This document shows positions 30,911 through 40,302 of a DNA stretch of 64,000 bases, in pieces. Source of the stretch: Pectobacterium atrosepticum (GTDB taxonomy: Bacteria > Pseudomonadota > Gammaproteobacteria > Enterobacterales > Enterobacteriaceae). The stretch's first letter is position 1, and each line of letters starts with the position of its first letter. The stretch spans positions 4,216,001 to 4,280,000 of the forward strand of contig CP036163.1 in assembly GCA_019056595.1 (NCBI GenBank), given 5' to 3'. Made by a program: the position numbers and the translations under genes. The notes under the pieces are model-generated. The model saw nothing but the letters and a program-made list of their open reading frames with translations. It ran no database searches and was not told where the DNA came from.

Positions 30911-30933
30911 TGAGGTGACGTGCTTGTGGCCTA

Positions 30934-31569
30934 CTAGGCGGCATAACCCTGTGGAGGAATACGCACGCTATCCAGCCAGGCTTCATTATCACGCATCACC
31001 AGTCTTCCGTTCAGGAACCAGTTAATGACCATCGGATAAATCGTGTGCTCGTGCGTCTTAACGCGTTCGCTCAGGCTTTCTTCCGTGTCGTCACTAAATA
31101 CAGGTACCTTCGCTTGCAGAACTGACGGGCCGCCATCCAGTTCATCGGTGACAAAATGTACGGACGTACCGTGTTCCCTATCGCCATTTTCCAGCGCCTT
31201 ACGATGCGTATGTAGTCCGGGATATTTCGGCAGCAAGGAAGGGTGGATATTCAGCATTTTGCCTGCAAATTGAGCGACAAATTCCGGGCTGAGGATTCGC
31301 ATATAGCCCGCTAAGACCACCAGCGCCGGTTCATATTGCTCAATTTCGTTTGCCAGTGCAGCATCAAATGCTGCGCGGTCGGCAAAGTCTTCAGGATTCA
31401 GGACGCATGTAGGGATCGCGGCATCCTGTGCACGTACTAACCCATAAGCCTCCGCATTGTTACTGAATACGGCGACGATCTTTCCTTTAAGGCGTCCGTT
31501 CTTACAGGCGTCAATCAACGCCTGTAAGTTGCTTCCATGACCTGAAACCAAGACAACGATGTTTTTCAT
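30934..31569 (-). CDS. purN: Phosphoribosylglycinamide formyltransferase PurN
   Basis: Transfers the formyl group of 10-formyl-THF to GAR, the third step of purine synthesis. The N-terminal phosphate-binding segment VLVSGHGSNLQALIDA and the catalytic region LVVLAGYMRILSPEFV with INIHPS-like LNIHPSLLPKYPG are present. At 211 residues it matches E. coli. It overlaps the purM stop by one base, in the conserved purMN operon. Confidence 0.96.
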   Translation of the reverse strand: MKNIVVLVSGHGSNLQALIDACKNGRLKGKIVAVFSNNAEAYGLVRAQDAAIPTCVLNPEDFADRAAFDAALANEIEQYEPALVVLAGYMRILSPEFVAQFAGKMLNIHPSLLPKYPGLHTHRKALENGDREHGTSVHFVTDELDGGPSVLQAKVPVFSDDTEESLSERVKTHEHTIYPMVINWFLNGRLVMRDNEAWLDSVRIPPQGYAA

Positions 31570-32606
31570 CAGTTAATAACCACTGCGTCTCCGGCATCGG
31601 TTTGCGTAATGACGCCGATTTTCCATGCGTTTTCGCCGCTGCTATTGAGTAATGCAACGGCCTCGTCTGCCTGTTCGGCTGGCAGTACGATGATCATACC
31701 AACACCGCAGTTGAAAGTACGATACATTTCGTGGCGGCTGACATTACCAGCCTGCTGCAGCCAGTTGAAAACCGCAGGCCATTGCCAGCTGGATTCGTCA
31801 ATAGTCGCCTGCATACCTTCTGGCAGCACGCGTGGGATATTTTCCCAGAAGCCGCCGCCGGTCAGATGAGAAATCGCGTGGACATCCACTTTCTCAATCA
31901 GGGACAGGACAGATTTCACGTAGATTTTAGTCGGTGCCAGCAGGTGGTCGGCCAGCGATTTGCCTTCCAGCTCGAACTGTTCTGGATCGGTCTTGCTGAC
32001 TTCAAGCACTTTACGCACCAGCGAATAGCCGTTTGAGTGCGGGCCGCTGGCGGCGAGGGCAACCAGAACATCACCGTGCTGAACTTTGCTGCCGTCGATG
32101 ATTTCCGATTTTTCTACGACACCGACGCAGAAGCCGGCAACATCGTAGTCTTCGCCGTGATACATCCCCGGCATTTCGGCAGTTTCACCACCGACCAGCG
32201 CACAGCCTGATTGCTTACAGCCTTCCGCGATACCGGTAATCACGCTGGCAGCGGTGTCGACATCCAGCTTGCCCGTTGCGTAATAGTCGAGGAAGAACAG
32301 CGGTTCAGCACCTTGAACGACCAGGTCGTTTACGCACATTGCAACCAGATCGATACCAATCGTATCGTGGCGCTTCAGGTCCATCGCCAGGCGCAGTTTG
32401 GTGCCGACTCCGTCAGTGCCGGAAACCAGAATCGGTTCGCGGTATTTTTGCGGTAAGGCGCACAAGGCACCGAAACCACCCAATCCACCCATAACTTCCG
32501 GGCGACGGGTCTGTTTCACTACACCTTTGATACGGTCTACCAATGCATTACCCGCATCGATATCCACGCCTGCGTCTTTATAGCTGAGAGAGGTTTTGTC
32601 GGTCAC
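31569..32606 (-). CDS. purM: Phosphoribosylformylglycinamidine cyclo-ligase PurM
   Basis: AIR synthetase of the purine pathway (345 residues). The N-terminal [13 protein letters not shown] and the ATP-binding segments [12 protein letters not shown] and [11 protein letters not shown] are conserved. A PurR operator lies about 115-130 bp upstream, and an unusual 16-bp triple repeat lies in its leader. It is the first gene of purMN, divergent from upp. Confidence 0.97.
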   Translation of the reverse strand: MTDKTSLSYKDAGVDIDAGNALVDRIKGVVKQTRRPEVMGGLGGFGALCALPQKYREPILVSGTDGVGTKLRLAMDLKRHDTIGIDLVAMCVNDLVVQGAEPLFFLDYYATGKLDVDTAASVITGIAEGCKQSGCALVGGETAEMPGMYHGEDYDVAGFCVGVVEKSEIIDGSKVQHGDVLVALAASGPHSNGYSLVRKVLEVSKTDPEQFELEGKSLADHLLAPTKIYVKSVLSLIEKVDVHAISHLTGGGFWENIPRVLPEGMQATIDESSWQWPAVFNWLQQAGNVSRHEMYRTFNCGVGMIIVLPAEQADEAVALLNSSGENAWKIGVITQTDAGDAVVIN

Positions 32607-32634
32607 TGCTGAGTCCCCACGAAGGTTACAGGTT

Positions 32635-32682
32635 GTATTCAGAAAAGATGGTATTCAGAAAACACGGTATTGAGAAAACATA
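32635..32682. repeat. Three tandem 16-bp repeats in the purM leader
   Basis: Three adjacent 16-base units share GTATTCAGAAAA, with small changes in the last bases and one C-to-G change in the third unit. They lie between the PurR box and the purM start codon, so they are probably transcribed. No function is evident. Confidence 0.75.
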
Positions 32683-32719
32683 CTGTGGTAAAAATAATGC
32701 GCGCTAATTCTAACAGTGT

Positions 32720-32735
32720 AGGCAATCGTTTGCGA
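32720..32735. promoter_or_regulatory. PurR operator for purMN
   Basis: AGGCAATCGTTTGCGA fits the PurR consensus ANGCAANCGNTTNCNT except for the last base. It sits upstream of purM in the purM-upp divergent region. Repression by PurR with hypoxanthine or guanine is the expected control. Confidence 0.8.
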
Positions 32736-32837
32736 GTGATGAGTCATCGGCTGGCTATTTTTCGTTAATGGCGACAATATCTCTTCTCGGTTGATCTGGA
32801 TCAGGCTTAATCGTATGGCGCTAAGTAAAAAAGGCGG

Positions 32838-32843
32838 TATAAT
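32838..32843 (+). promoter_or_regulatory. upp: Likely -10 element of upp
   Basis: A perfect TATAAT lies about 115 bp before upp. The -35 region is weak by eye. If it is used, the transcript starts near 32850 and carries the palindromic repeat described next in its leader. Confidence 0.5.
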
Positions 32844-32847
32844 CTCG

Positions 32848-32930
32848 CGATTTTTTTTACGACGGGCTCTCATGCCCGCCGCTCTGCGGGCCGCCGCAAG
32901 CGGTGTTTAAAAACGCGTTTAGCGTTTTTG
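32848..32930 (-). repeat. Palindromic intergenic repeat, upp-leader copy
   Basis: In reverse orientation this segment matches the tandem units at 39089-39229, sharing CGCTTGCGGCGGCCCG, GGCGGGCA and a TACG...A8-type end. About 50 of 63 aligned positions are identical by eye, with one gap. GC-rich inverted repeats inside would fold into hairpins in the upp leader. Confidence 0.75.
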
Positions 32931-32959
32931 TCCGCCCACTAGCCGATGGGGAGATAATG

Positions 32960-33586
32960 ATGAAGATCGTCGAGGTGAAACACCCACTAGTCAAACATAA
33001 ACTGGGTTTGATGCGTGAGAACGATATTAGCACTAAGCGTTTTCGTGAGCTGGCTTCCGAGGTAGGAAGTTTGCTGACTTATGAAGCGACGGCCGACTTG
33101 GCAACCGAAAAAGTCACCATTGATGGTTGGTGCGGTCCGGTTGAAGTCGATCAGATCAAAGGCAAGAAAATTACCGTCGTACCGATTCTGCGTGCAGGAT
33201 TGGGGATGATGGACGGCGTGCTGGAAAATGTCCCTAGCGCGCGTATCAGCGTTGTCGGCATCTACCGTGATGAAGAAACGCTGGAGCCTGTTCCTTATTT
33301 CCAAAAGCTGGTTTCCAATATCGAAGAGCGCATGGCGCTGGTTGTTGACCCCATGCTGGCAACTGGTGGTTCAATGATTGCGACGATCGATCTGCTGAAA
33401 AAAGCAGGTTGTCACAGTATTAAGGTACTGGTGTTGGTCGCGGCGCCGGAAGGGATTGCCGCACTGGAGAAAGCCCACCCGGATGTCGAGCTTTACACGG
33501 CATCAATCGATAAAGGCCTCAACGAGCAGGGTTACATCATGCCGGGGCTGGGTGATGCGGGCGATAAAATATTTGGTACGAAATGA
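32960..33586 (+). CDS. upp: Uracil phosphoribosyltransferase Upp
   Basis: Salvages uracil to UMP using PRPP. The 208 residues begin [20 protein letters not shown] as in E. coli; an ATG one codon earlier (32957) and an upstream open frame are not needed. The PRPP loop [16 protein letters not shown] is intact. GGGGAG lies before the start. A terminator separates it from uraA. Confidence 0.97.
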   Translation: MKIVEVKHPLVKHKLGLMRENDISTKRFRELASEVGSLLTYEATADLATEKVTIDGWCGPVEVDQIKGKKITVVPILRAGLGMMDGVLENVPSARISVVGIYRDEETLEPVPYFQKLVSNIEERMALVVDPMLATGGSMIATIDLLKKAGCHSIKVLVLVAAPEGIAALEKAHPDVELYTASIDKGLNEQGYIMPGLGDAGDKIFGTK

Positions 33587-33591
33587 CAGGT

Positions 33592-33619
33592 AAGCCGACT
33601 TGATAGTCGGCTTTTTTTT
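33592..33619 (+). terminator. Rho-independent terminator after upp
   Basis: A 9-bp stem (AAGCCGACT) with the loop TGAT is followed by eight T residues. This is a strong intrinsic terminator, so uraA probably has its own promoter or relies on read-through. Confidence 0.9.
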
Positions 33620-33802
33620 GGGCGCCAACCTACGTATTTCCTATGGTTCTCTACAGCCTGTATTACGTCACACGCGGTTCTTTATTACATCAGCAGTCAA
33701 CATATTCTGCTTCACTACGGTGGGGCGGGGTGAGTCTGGCTGTTATAAGAAGTGCGGGTCTACCTGCACATATAAATAGCAACACTACAGAGGATATTGA
33801 AG

Positions 33803-35092
33803 ATGACTCGTCGCGCCATCGGGGTGAGTGAACGACCCCCCTTGTTACAAACCATCCCGTTGAGTTTCCAGCATCTGTTCGCGATGTTTGGCGCTACCGT
33901 TCTGGTACCCATTCTGTTCAAGATCAACCCGGCAACCGTGCTGTTATTCAACGGTGTAGGTACGCTGCTTTATTTATTCATTTGTAAGGGAAAAATCCCG
34001 GCGTATTTGGGATCGAGCTTCGCGTTCATTTCTCCCGTTTTACTGCTGTTACCGCTGGGATATGAAGTCGCACTCGGTGGTTTCATCATGTGTGGCGTGT
34101 TGTTCTGTCTGGTAGCGCTGATTGTTAAGAAAGCGGGTACTGGCTGGCTAAATGTACTGTTTCCGCCTGCGGCGATGGGGGCGATTGTCGCTGTTATCGG
34201 CCTTGAGCTGGCAGGTGTCGCGGCAGGAATGGCTGGGCTGTTGCCTGCCGATGGCGCATCGGTCGATTCCACTGCGGTGACGATTTCACTGGCGACGCTG
34301 GCGATCACCATTCTGGGATCGGTGCTGTTTCGCGGTTTTCTGGCGATCATCCCGATTCTGATTGGGGTACTGGCTGGCTATGTGCTGTCATTTGCGTTTG
34401 GTGTGGTTGACTTGACCCCAATTCGTGAAGCGCACTGGTTCGCGATGCCGACATTCTATACGCCGCGTTTTGAGTGGTTTGCCATTCTGGCTATTCTGCC
34501 TGCGGCGCTGGTGGTGATTGCGGAACACGTGGGCCACTTGGTCGTGACGGCGAATATCGTGAAGAAAGATCTGATGCGCGATCCGGGGCTGCATCGCTCC
34601 CTGTTCGCCAACGGAATTTCTACCGTGCTGTCTGGTTTCTTCGGCTCTACACCGAATACGACCTACGGCGAAAACATCGGCGTGCTGGCTATTACCAAAG
34701 TGTACAGCACCTGGGTTATCGGCGGTGCGGCAATCCTCGCGATTCTACTTTCCTGCGTGGGCAAACTGGCCGCGGCGATTCAGGCTGTACCGGTTCCTGT
34801 CATGGGCGGCGTGTCGCTACTGCTGTACGGCGTGATCGGTGCGTCCGGTATTCGCGTGCTGATTGAATCCAAAGTGGATTACAACAAAGCGCAAAACCTG
34901 ATCCTGACCTCCGTGATTCTGATCATCGGCGTCAGCGGCGCGAAAGTGCATCTTGGCTCGACCGAGCTGAAAGGCATGGCGCTGGCGACAGTGGTTGGTA
35001 TCGGTATGAGTCTGGTGTTTAAGGTCATCAGCCTGTTCCGCAAAGAGGAAGAGATCCTCGATGCGCCCGAAGAGAACGACGCGCGTTCATAA
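33803..35092 (+). CDS. uraA: Uracil permease UraA
   Basis: Proton-coupled uracil importer of the NCS2 family with about 14 membrane segments in 429 residues. The start ATG at 33803 follows AGAGGA at good spacing and gives MTRRAIGVSERPPLLQT as in E. coli. Conserved helices include SFAFISPVLLLLP and the AEHVGHLVVTANI region with the substrate-site glutamate. Confidence 0.96.
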   Translation: MTRRAIGVSERPPLLQTIPLSFQHLFAMFGATVLVPILFKINPATVLLFNGVGTLLYLFICKGKIPAYLGSSFAFISPVLLLLPLGYEVALGGFIMCGVLFCLVALIVKKAGTGWLNVLFPPAAMGAIVAVIGLELAGVAAGMAGLLPADGASVDSTAVTISLATLAITILGSVLFRGFLAIIPILIGVLAGYVLSFAFGVVDLTPIREAHWFAMPTFYTPRFEWFAILAILPAALVVIAEHVGHLVVTANIVKKDLMRDPGLHRSLFANGISTVLSGFFGSTPNTTYGENIGVLAITKVYSTWVIGGAAILAILLSCVGKLAAAIQAVPVPVMGGVSLLLYGVIGASGIRVLIESKVDYNKAQNLILTSVILIIGVSGAKVHLGSTELKGMALATVVGIGMSLVFKVISLFRKEEEILDAPEENDARS

Positions 35093-35104
35093 CCGCGTCA
35101 TTCT

Positions 35105-35141
35105 CCCTGTTGAGGCCGTGCATATCGCGGCCTCAACAGGG
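35105..35141. terminator. Strong hairpin after uraA
   Basis: A perfect 14-bp inverted repeat beginning CCCTGTTGAGGCCG has a 9-base loop, 13 bp after the uraA stop. No U-run follows on the plus strand, so it is a stable 3' end structure or factor-assisted terminator. Confidence 0.55.
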
Positions 35142-35197
35142 CCAGGTTTCTGTGGTAAACTCGATCCGTTTTCCTGCCCGTTTTGCTTGAGGTGATT

Positions 35198-35899
35198 CTG
35201 AACACGCCGGCACAGCTTTCATTGCCACTCTATTTACCCGATGACGAAACATTTGCCAGTTTCTATCCGGGTGAAAACGCGTCTCTTCTTGCCGCCGTCA
35301 ATAATGCTTTGTATCAGGAGCATGGTAGCTATATCTATTTCTGGTCACGCGAAGGGGGCGGGCGCAGTCACCTGCTGCATGCAGCCTGCGCTGAGCTGTC
35401 GCGTCAGGAACGCGCGGTGGGCTATGTGCCGTTAGATAAACGTGCCTACTTTGTGCCGGATGTGCTGGAAGGCATGGAACAGCTGGCACTGGTGTGTATC
35501 GACAACATCGAATCGATTGCAGGCGATGAAGCGTGGGAAATGGCGGTATTCAATCTGTATAACCGCATTCAGGAAACGGGACGAGCCCGGCTGTTAATTA
35601 CCGGCGATCGTCCGCCGCGTCAGTTGAATTTACGTCTGCCCGACCTTGCTTCTCGTCTCGACTGGGGACAAATCTACAAGCTACAACCGTTGTCGGATGA
35701 TGAAAAGGGTGAAGCGTTACAGCTGCGTGCCAGACTGCGCGGGTTCGAATTGCCGGAAGACGTGAGTCGTTTTCTGCTTAAGCGCTTGGATCGGGAAATG
35801 CGCACGTTATTTATGACGCTCGATCAGCTCGACCACGCTTCCATAACTGCACAGCGCAAGCTGACCATTCCCTTTGTGAAAGAGATCCTCGGGCTGTAG
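35198..35899 (+). CDS. hda: DnaA inactivator Hda, CTG start
   Basis: AAA+ protein that, with the DNA-loaded beta clamp, stimulates DnaA-ATP hydrolysis and prevents over-initiation. The clamp-binding motif QLSLPL is at the N-terminus and the Walker-like segment [11 protein letters not shown] follows near residue 50. The chosen start is a CTG at 35198, preceded by TGAGGTG at 5-base spacing. It gives 233 residues ([19 protein letters not shown]), exactly the E. coli length. A GTG (35192) and TTG (35183) are in frame but lack a ribosome site. Confidence 0.92.
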   Translation: MNTPAQLSLPLYLPDDETFASFYPGENASLLAAVNNALYQEHGSYIYFWSREGGGRSHLLHAACAELSRQERAVGYVPLDKRAYFVPDVLEGMEQLALVCIDNIESIAGDEAWEMAVFNLYNRIQETGRARLLITGDRPPRQLNLRLPDLASRLDWGQIYKLQPLSDDEKGEALQLRARLRGFELPEDVSRFLLKRLDREMRTLFMTLDQLDHASITAQRKLTIPFVKEILGL

Positions 35900-35944
35900 C
35901 TGGAATTATCGTTCACAGCACTCTTTCACAACTATCGTTCACAA

Positions 35945-36316
35945 TTACAAAATCTCCAGTACCTGTTCTGGTGGACGACCAATGCGTGCCTGACCCTGTG
36001 CCACGACGATAGGACGCTCGATGAGCTTCGGGTTATCGACCATCGCCTGAATAAGCTGAGCTTCTGTCAGTGCGGCGTTGGACAACCCCAACTGCTGATA
36101 AATCTCTTCTTTGGTTCTCATCAACTCGCGCGCACTGCTAAAGCCCAACTGTTGGATAAGCTGATCCAGCGTCGCGGCATCGGGCGGCGTGTCGAGATAG
36201 AGCACGACGTCGGGGGTAATATTGTGCTCTTGCAGCAGCGCCAGCGTTTCACGGCTCTTGGAACAACGTGGGTTGTGGTAAATCGTCACGGATGCTTTGG
36301 TTGAAGGCTGTGTCAT
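35945..36316 (-). CDS. yfgD: ArsC-family thioredoxin-like reductase YfgD
   Basis: Small arsenate reductase-like protein with the ArsC fold. The motif NPRCSKSRETLALL contains the single catalytic-type cysteine, and the C-terminal ERPIVV and IGRPPEQVLEIL are conserved. It resembles E. coli YfgD more than plasmid ArsC, and no arsenic genes are nearby, so arsenate reduction is unproven. The start may be 36316 or 36322. It lies 8 bp before bepA's end in the conserved yfgD-bepA pair. Confidence 0.88.
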   Translation of the reverse strand: MTQPSTKASVTIYHNPRCSKSRETLALLQEHNITPDVVLYLDTPPDAATLDQLIQQLGFSSARELMRTKEEIYQQLGLSNAALTEAQLIQAMVDNPKLIERPIVVAQGQARIGRPPEQVLEIL

Positions 36317-36330
36317 CGTCATGCTCCTTA

Positions 36331-37794
36331 TCAGGATTTCTGGTACTGGCGGAAACGCTGCTGCAACTGACGGAGCTGGTCGATACGGGCGTCGTAGCGC
36401 GCCTGCTCCAGGCTCCCCAATTTGACCAGTGAACTCGCGTTGCTCAGTAACCGAATAGATTGATCGAGCTGACCGTTAAGCGCCAGACTTTCTGCGCGTG
36501 CAGCCAACTCTTCTGCGCGCTGTCCTTGGGCTGCTGCGGTTTGCGCCAGCAGATCCCAGCCGTTCGGATCGTCAGGGTGCGCATAGGTGTAGCGATACAA
36601 TATTTTGCCGGCAGCAGCAGGCTGTTTCCCTTCAACATAGGCATTGGCCAGATTAAGCTGAAGTACTGGGTTAGCCTGCATTCCGGGCACGTTTTGTAAA
36701 CGGGCGATAGCCTGCGCGGCACGATTTTGTCCCAGATCGATGTCGGTCATCATATCCAGAAACCACGGATTGTCTGGTGCGCTGCTTAGCAGCGGTTGCA
36801 GCACATTACGCGCTTCATCGTACTTCTTCGCCTGATAAAGCTGAATCGCACGGCCATATTTTGCGGCCAACTGTTCCCGTACGTTACCCTTTTCCCATTG
36901 CACCAGCAGATCGTCGTTTAGTGGGCGATCCGGTGAGCCATACATACCAAAGGTGCGTATTTTGGCGAACAAGAAATCCTGAGAAGACTGCACTGGTGTC
37001 GGGCGCATCTGGTTGGCGCGGTTACGAGCGTCAGACAGGCGACTTTCCGGCAATGGGTGAGTCAGCAACATTTCCGGTGGTCTTGAAGCATAACGCGATT
37101 GATCAGCCAGCTTTTGCAGGAAATTCGGCATGGCTTGCGGATCGAACCCTGCACGCTGCAGCACCTGAATCCCGATGCGGTCTGCTTCTTGTTCATTCGA
37201 TTGCGTGAAGGTAATCATGCCTTGCTGCGCGCCAGCCAGCGTACCGCTGAGCGCTGCCATTCCTAACTGTGGATTGGCCATCGCCAGCAGGATGGAACCG
37301 AGTGCGCCGACCCAAGTGAGCGGAGCGCTGCGCTGCTGTGATTCCATGCTGCGCGCTAAATGCCGCTGGGTAACGTGAGAGATTTCATGCGCCAGCACGG
37401 AGGCCAGTTCGCTCTCGCTATCGGCATAGCGGAACAGTGCGGAATGCAGTACCACATTGCCGCCGAAGAAGGCGAAGGCGTTGATGTCGTCATTACGGAT
37501 CAGATAAAAATGGAACGGCGTGCGCACGGAATCGGCCTGTTTGACCAATCTGTTACCGAGCTGATTAATGTAATTGGACAGCAGCGGGTCGTTGATAAGC
37601 GGCGCACCGGCTCGTAACTGACGGACGTAAAAGTCGCCCATTGCCAGCTCCTGATTGATACTAAGCGTACCGCCTGCGGTGGTGCCGATATCCGGCAGCC
37701 GATCCTGCGTGTCAGCCTGAGCAGGAAGCAGGTTGCCAGCCAGTAGCGTCCCAAGCAGGACGGACATGACCGTTTTTCTTAACCGAATAGACAT
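36331..37794 (-). CDS. bepA: Periplasmic chaperone/metalloprotease BepA
   Basis: M48 metalloprotease that assists or degrades LptD and other outer-membrane proteins. It has a signal peptide (cleavage probably after AQA), and the zinc motif HEISH lies near residue 135 in [20 protein letters not shown]-type C-terminal half follows. The start ATG at 37794 ([15 protein letters not shown]) gives 487 residues or very close, as in E. coli; an upstream ATG at 37815 is also in frame. Confidence 0.94.
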   Translation of the reverse strand: MSIRLRKTVMSVLLGTLLAGNLLPAQADTQDRLPDIGTTAGGTLSINQELAMGDFYVRQLRAGAPLINDPLLSNYINQLGNRLVKQADSVRTPFHFYLIRNDDINAFAFFGGNVVLHSALFRYADSESELASVLAHEISHVTQRHLARSMESQQRSAPLTWVGALGSILLAMANPQLGMAALSGTLAGAQQGMITFTQSNEQEADRIGIQVLQRAGFDPQAMPNFLQKLADQSRYASRPPEMLLTHPLPESRLSDARNRANQMRPTPVQSSQDFLFAKIRTFGMYGSPDRPLNDDLLVQWEKGNVREQLAAKYGRAIQLYQAKKYDEARNVLQPLLSSAPDNPWFLDMMTDIDLGQNRAAQAIARLQNVPGMQANPVLQLNLANAYVEGKQPAAAGKILYRYTYAHPDDPNGWDLLAQTAAAQGQRAEELAARAESLALNGQLDQSIRLLSNASSLVKLGSLEQARYDARIDQLRQLQQRFRQYQKS

Positions 37795-37913
37795 AACGGA
37801 AGATAACCTTATCAACAGCTAACGTGAAAGCATTCTGCCGACTATCTTAGCCAGCGATGGCAGACAAAGAAATGCCCGAACGGGAAAAACGTGGTGAAGA
37901 GGGATAATGATAG

Positions 37914-37942
37914 GAAAAACCGGCACCTATTACGGTGCCGGT
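37914..37942 (-). terminator. Rho-independent terminator after bcp
   Basis: On the minus strand a 9-bp stem (ACCGGCACC with its complement) closes a 6-base loop and runs into TTTTT. It lies 22 bp after the bcp stop. Confidence 0.88.
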
Positions 37943-37963
37943 GGACGATCTGAAAACCGCGAA

Positions 37964-38434
37964 TCAGGCGCTTTTCAGATAATCGAGAACGATGTCGTGG
38001 TGGTTGCTGGTTTTGAAGTCGTCAAAAACCTTCTCTACCTTGCCGTTTTCATCGATCAGGAAGCTGATGCGATGAATCCCGTCATAGGTTTTCCCCATGA
38101 ACGTTTTTTCTCCCCAAACGCCAAATCCTTCTGAAACCTGATGATCTTCATCAGAAAGTAGCGTGAAATTTAAGACCTCTTTTTCGATAAAGCGGGACAA
38201 TTTTTCTGATTTATCCGTGCTAATACCGAGAACTTCAACACCATGTTTTTTCAAATCATCCATGTTATCGCGCAGGCCGCAAGCCTGAACGGTGCATCCT
38301 GGCGTCATCGCTTTAGGGTAGAAATACACCAACACTTTCTGTCCCTGGAAGTCGGTTAAATTTACTTGTTCGCCATCCTGGTCGGGCAAGCTAAATTTCG
38401 GTGCAATATCACCGGCTTTCAGTGTGTTCATCAC
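37964..38434 (-). CDS. bcp: Thiol peroxidase Bcp
   Basis: Peroxiredoxin Q-type enzyme that reduces peroxides with thioredoxin. The catalytic motif AMTPGCTVQACGL carries the peroxidatic and resolving cysteines five residues apart. Its 156 residues match E. coli. The start is ATGATG; either codon is possible. In E. coli the hyf operon lies directly beside bcp, but here bepA does. Confidence 0.95.
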   Translation of the reverse strand: MMNTLKAGDIAPKFSLPDQDGEQVNLTDFQGQKVLVYFYPKAMTPGCTVQACGLRDNMDDLKKHGVEVLGISTDKSEKLSRFIEKEVLNFTLLSDEDHQVSEGFGVWGEKTFMGKTYDGIHRISFLIDENGKVEKVFDDFKTSNHHDIVLDYLKSA

Positions 38435-38483
38435 GACTCTCCGTCTTATTTCTCTTCATGCTGTGGATATACCCATAAATAGA

Positions 38484-39035
38484 CTATCGGGCATAGTTAA
38501 CGACGCTAATACTGCCTTGTGCGTGCAATTCTGTACATAGCTGATGAAAGGCTGGCTCAATAATTGAGCTATCAAGCGTTGCAGAACTGTGTGCGGCAAT
38601 CTGAATATACAGCTGCGGCGGTTTGCCACCCTCGGCGGGCTGCGTTTTGGAAACCAGCTCGGCAATGTTTAACTGGTGAGAATCGAACAAATCGGTAAAG
38701 CGCTCAATGATGTGAGGGGAGTCGGCAACGTCGACCTTTACCCAAACGGTTGAAGGCGTTGGCTGACTAGCCTGTGACTCCGTCCGCTTCATCACGATCA
38801 GTAAATCCATCTCTGCGCCTTTCAGCGGCAGGGTAGATTCGATCAGCGTTATCGCATTCCAACTGCCGGACAGCAGCATAATAAACGTGAACTCTTTGCC
38901 CAGCATGGCAAGACGGCTATCTTCGATATTGCAGCCACAGCTACTGACGTGACGGGTAATCGCATTGACGATACCGGGGCGATCAACCCCCATCGCGGTA
39001 ATAACCAGATAGTGTTCTTGTGAGCTTGGCAACAT
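38484..39035 (-). CDS. gcvR: Glycine cleavage regulator GcvR
   Basis: Two-ACT-domain regulator that binds GcvA and represses the glycine cleavage genes when glycine is scarce. The first ACT domain reads TAMGVDRPGIVNAITRHV, followed by SCGCNIEDSRLAMLG; the second begins VDVADSPHIIERF. The start at 39035 is chosen because AGGAAG lies at good spacing; the preceding ATG at 39038 is too close to it. The upstream open frame runs into the repeat region and is not part of the protein. Confidence 0.92.
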   Translation of the reverse strand: MLPSSQEHYLVITAMGVDRPGIVNAITRHVSSCGCNIEDSRLAMLGKEFTFIMLLSGSWNAITLIESTLPLKGAEMDLLIVMKRTESQASQPTPSTVWVKVDVADSPHIIERFTDLFDSHQLNIAELVSKTQPAEGGKPPQLYIQIAAHSSATLDSSIIEPAFHQLCTELHAQGSISVVNYAR

Positions 39036-39088
39036 CATGCTTCCTGTCTTTTTTCCCATTAATACATGGTAAACATAAAAAATTGCTT

Positions 39089-39259
39089 GGAGCAATTTTT
39101 AACGCCGCTTGCGGCGGCCCGAAGGGCGGCGGGCAGGGATAGCCTGCCGTAAAAAAAACGGAGCAATTTTTAACGCCGTTTACGGCGGCCCGAAGGGTGG
39201 CGGGCAGGGATAGACCGCCATAAAAAACGGGAGCAATTTTTAGCTCGATTTACGCGGCC
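39089..39259 (+). repeat. Tandem palindromic repeats before dapA
   Basis: Two nearly identical units of about 70 bp (39089-39159 and 39160-39229) are followed by a partial third (39230-39259). Each begins GGAGCAATTTTTA and contains CGGCGGCCCGAAGGG, GGCGGGCAGGGATAG and a run of A. Internal GC-rich inverted repeats would fold into hairpins. A related copy in the other orientation is in the upp leader. The flanking gcvR-dapA gap (39036-39407) holds no gene. Confidence 0.88.
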
Positions 39260-39407
39260 TATTTTCCCAAAACATCAGAAGCATTTTTAATTTCGTTTGC
39301 TGCGTCATAAAAAAACCTGCGTCAGACGCCTACAACGCCCTTGTCCGCTTGCTTTTGCATAGAGGTCAAAAGTACCATGAAGCACTTGTTTGTGGAGGGG
39401 ATGGCCA

Positions 39408-40286
39408 ATGTTTACGGGAAGTATTGTTGCGCTAGTTACGCCGATGGACGCCAAAGGCGCCGTTGACCGGGCGAGCTTGAAAAAACTGATTGATTATCAT
39501 GTCGCTAGCGGTACATCGGCGATTGTCTCTGTCGGCACGACGGGTGAGTCTGCCACGCTGAGCCATGACGAACATGGCGATGTCGTGCTGCTGACGCTGG
39601 AACTGAGCGACGGACGTATTCCTGTTATCGCTGGAACGGGTGCTAATGCTACTGCCGAAGGCGTTTCTCTGACCAAACGGTTTCATGGCACGGGTGTTGT
39701 TGGCTGCCTGACGGTCACACCGTACTACAATAAACCGACGCAAGAAGGTCTATACCAGCACTTCAAAGCGATCGCCGAGCATACCGATCTGCCGCAAATC
39801 CTGTATAACGTACCTTCCCGTACTGGCTGCGACATGTTGCCGGAAACTGTTGCCCGTTTGTCCGAAGTGAAAAATATTGTCGCAATTAAAGAAGCGACGG
39901 GGAACTTAAGTCGGGTAAGTCAGATCCAAGAGCTGGTTAGTGAAGACTTCATTTTGCTGAGCGGCGATGACGCCAGCGGTCTGGATTTTATGCAACTCGG
40001 CGGTAAAGGTGTGATTTCCGTGACAGCGAATATCGCTGCGCGTGAAATGGCTGAACTTTGCAGGCTGGCGGCGCAGGGCAATTTTGTCGAAGCGCGCCGT
40101 TTAAATCAGCGCCTGATGCCACTGCATCAGAAATTATTTGTTGAACCCAATCCTATCCCAGTGAAATGGGCTTGTAAGGAATTGGGACTCATGGCGACCG
40201 ATACGCTGCGCCTGCCGATGACACCGTTGACTGATTCCGGTCGTACGGTGATGGGGCAAGCACTTAAGCAAGCGGGTTTGCTGTAA
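39408..40286 (+). CDS. dapA: 4-hydroxy-tetrahydrodipicolinate synthase DapA
   Basis: Condenses pyruvate with aspartate semialdehyde, the first committed step of lysine and diaminopimelate synthesis. The segments [10 protein letters not shown] and [12 protein letters not shown] are conserved, and the Schiff-base lysine lies in [12 protein letters not shown] near residue 161. The start ATG at 39408 follows GGAGGGGATGGCCA and gives 292 residues as in E. coli. bamC follows 16 bp later. Confidence 0.97.
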   Translation: MFTGSIVALVTPMDAKGAVDRASLKKLIDYHVASGTSAIVSVGTTGESATLSHDEHGDVVLLTLELSDGRIPVIAGTGANATAEGVSLTKRFHGTGVVGCLTVTPYYNKPTQEGLYQHFKAIAEHTDLPQILYNVPSRTGCDMLPETVARLSEVKNIVAIKEATGNLSRVSQIQELVSEDFILLSGDDASGLDFMQLGGKGVISVTANIAAREMAELCRLAAQGNFVEARRLNQRLMPLHQKLFVEPNPIPVKWACKELGLMATDTLRLPMTPLTDSGRTVMGQALKQAGLL

Positions 40287-40302
40287 TCGTTAGGGAGATT
40301 TA

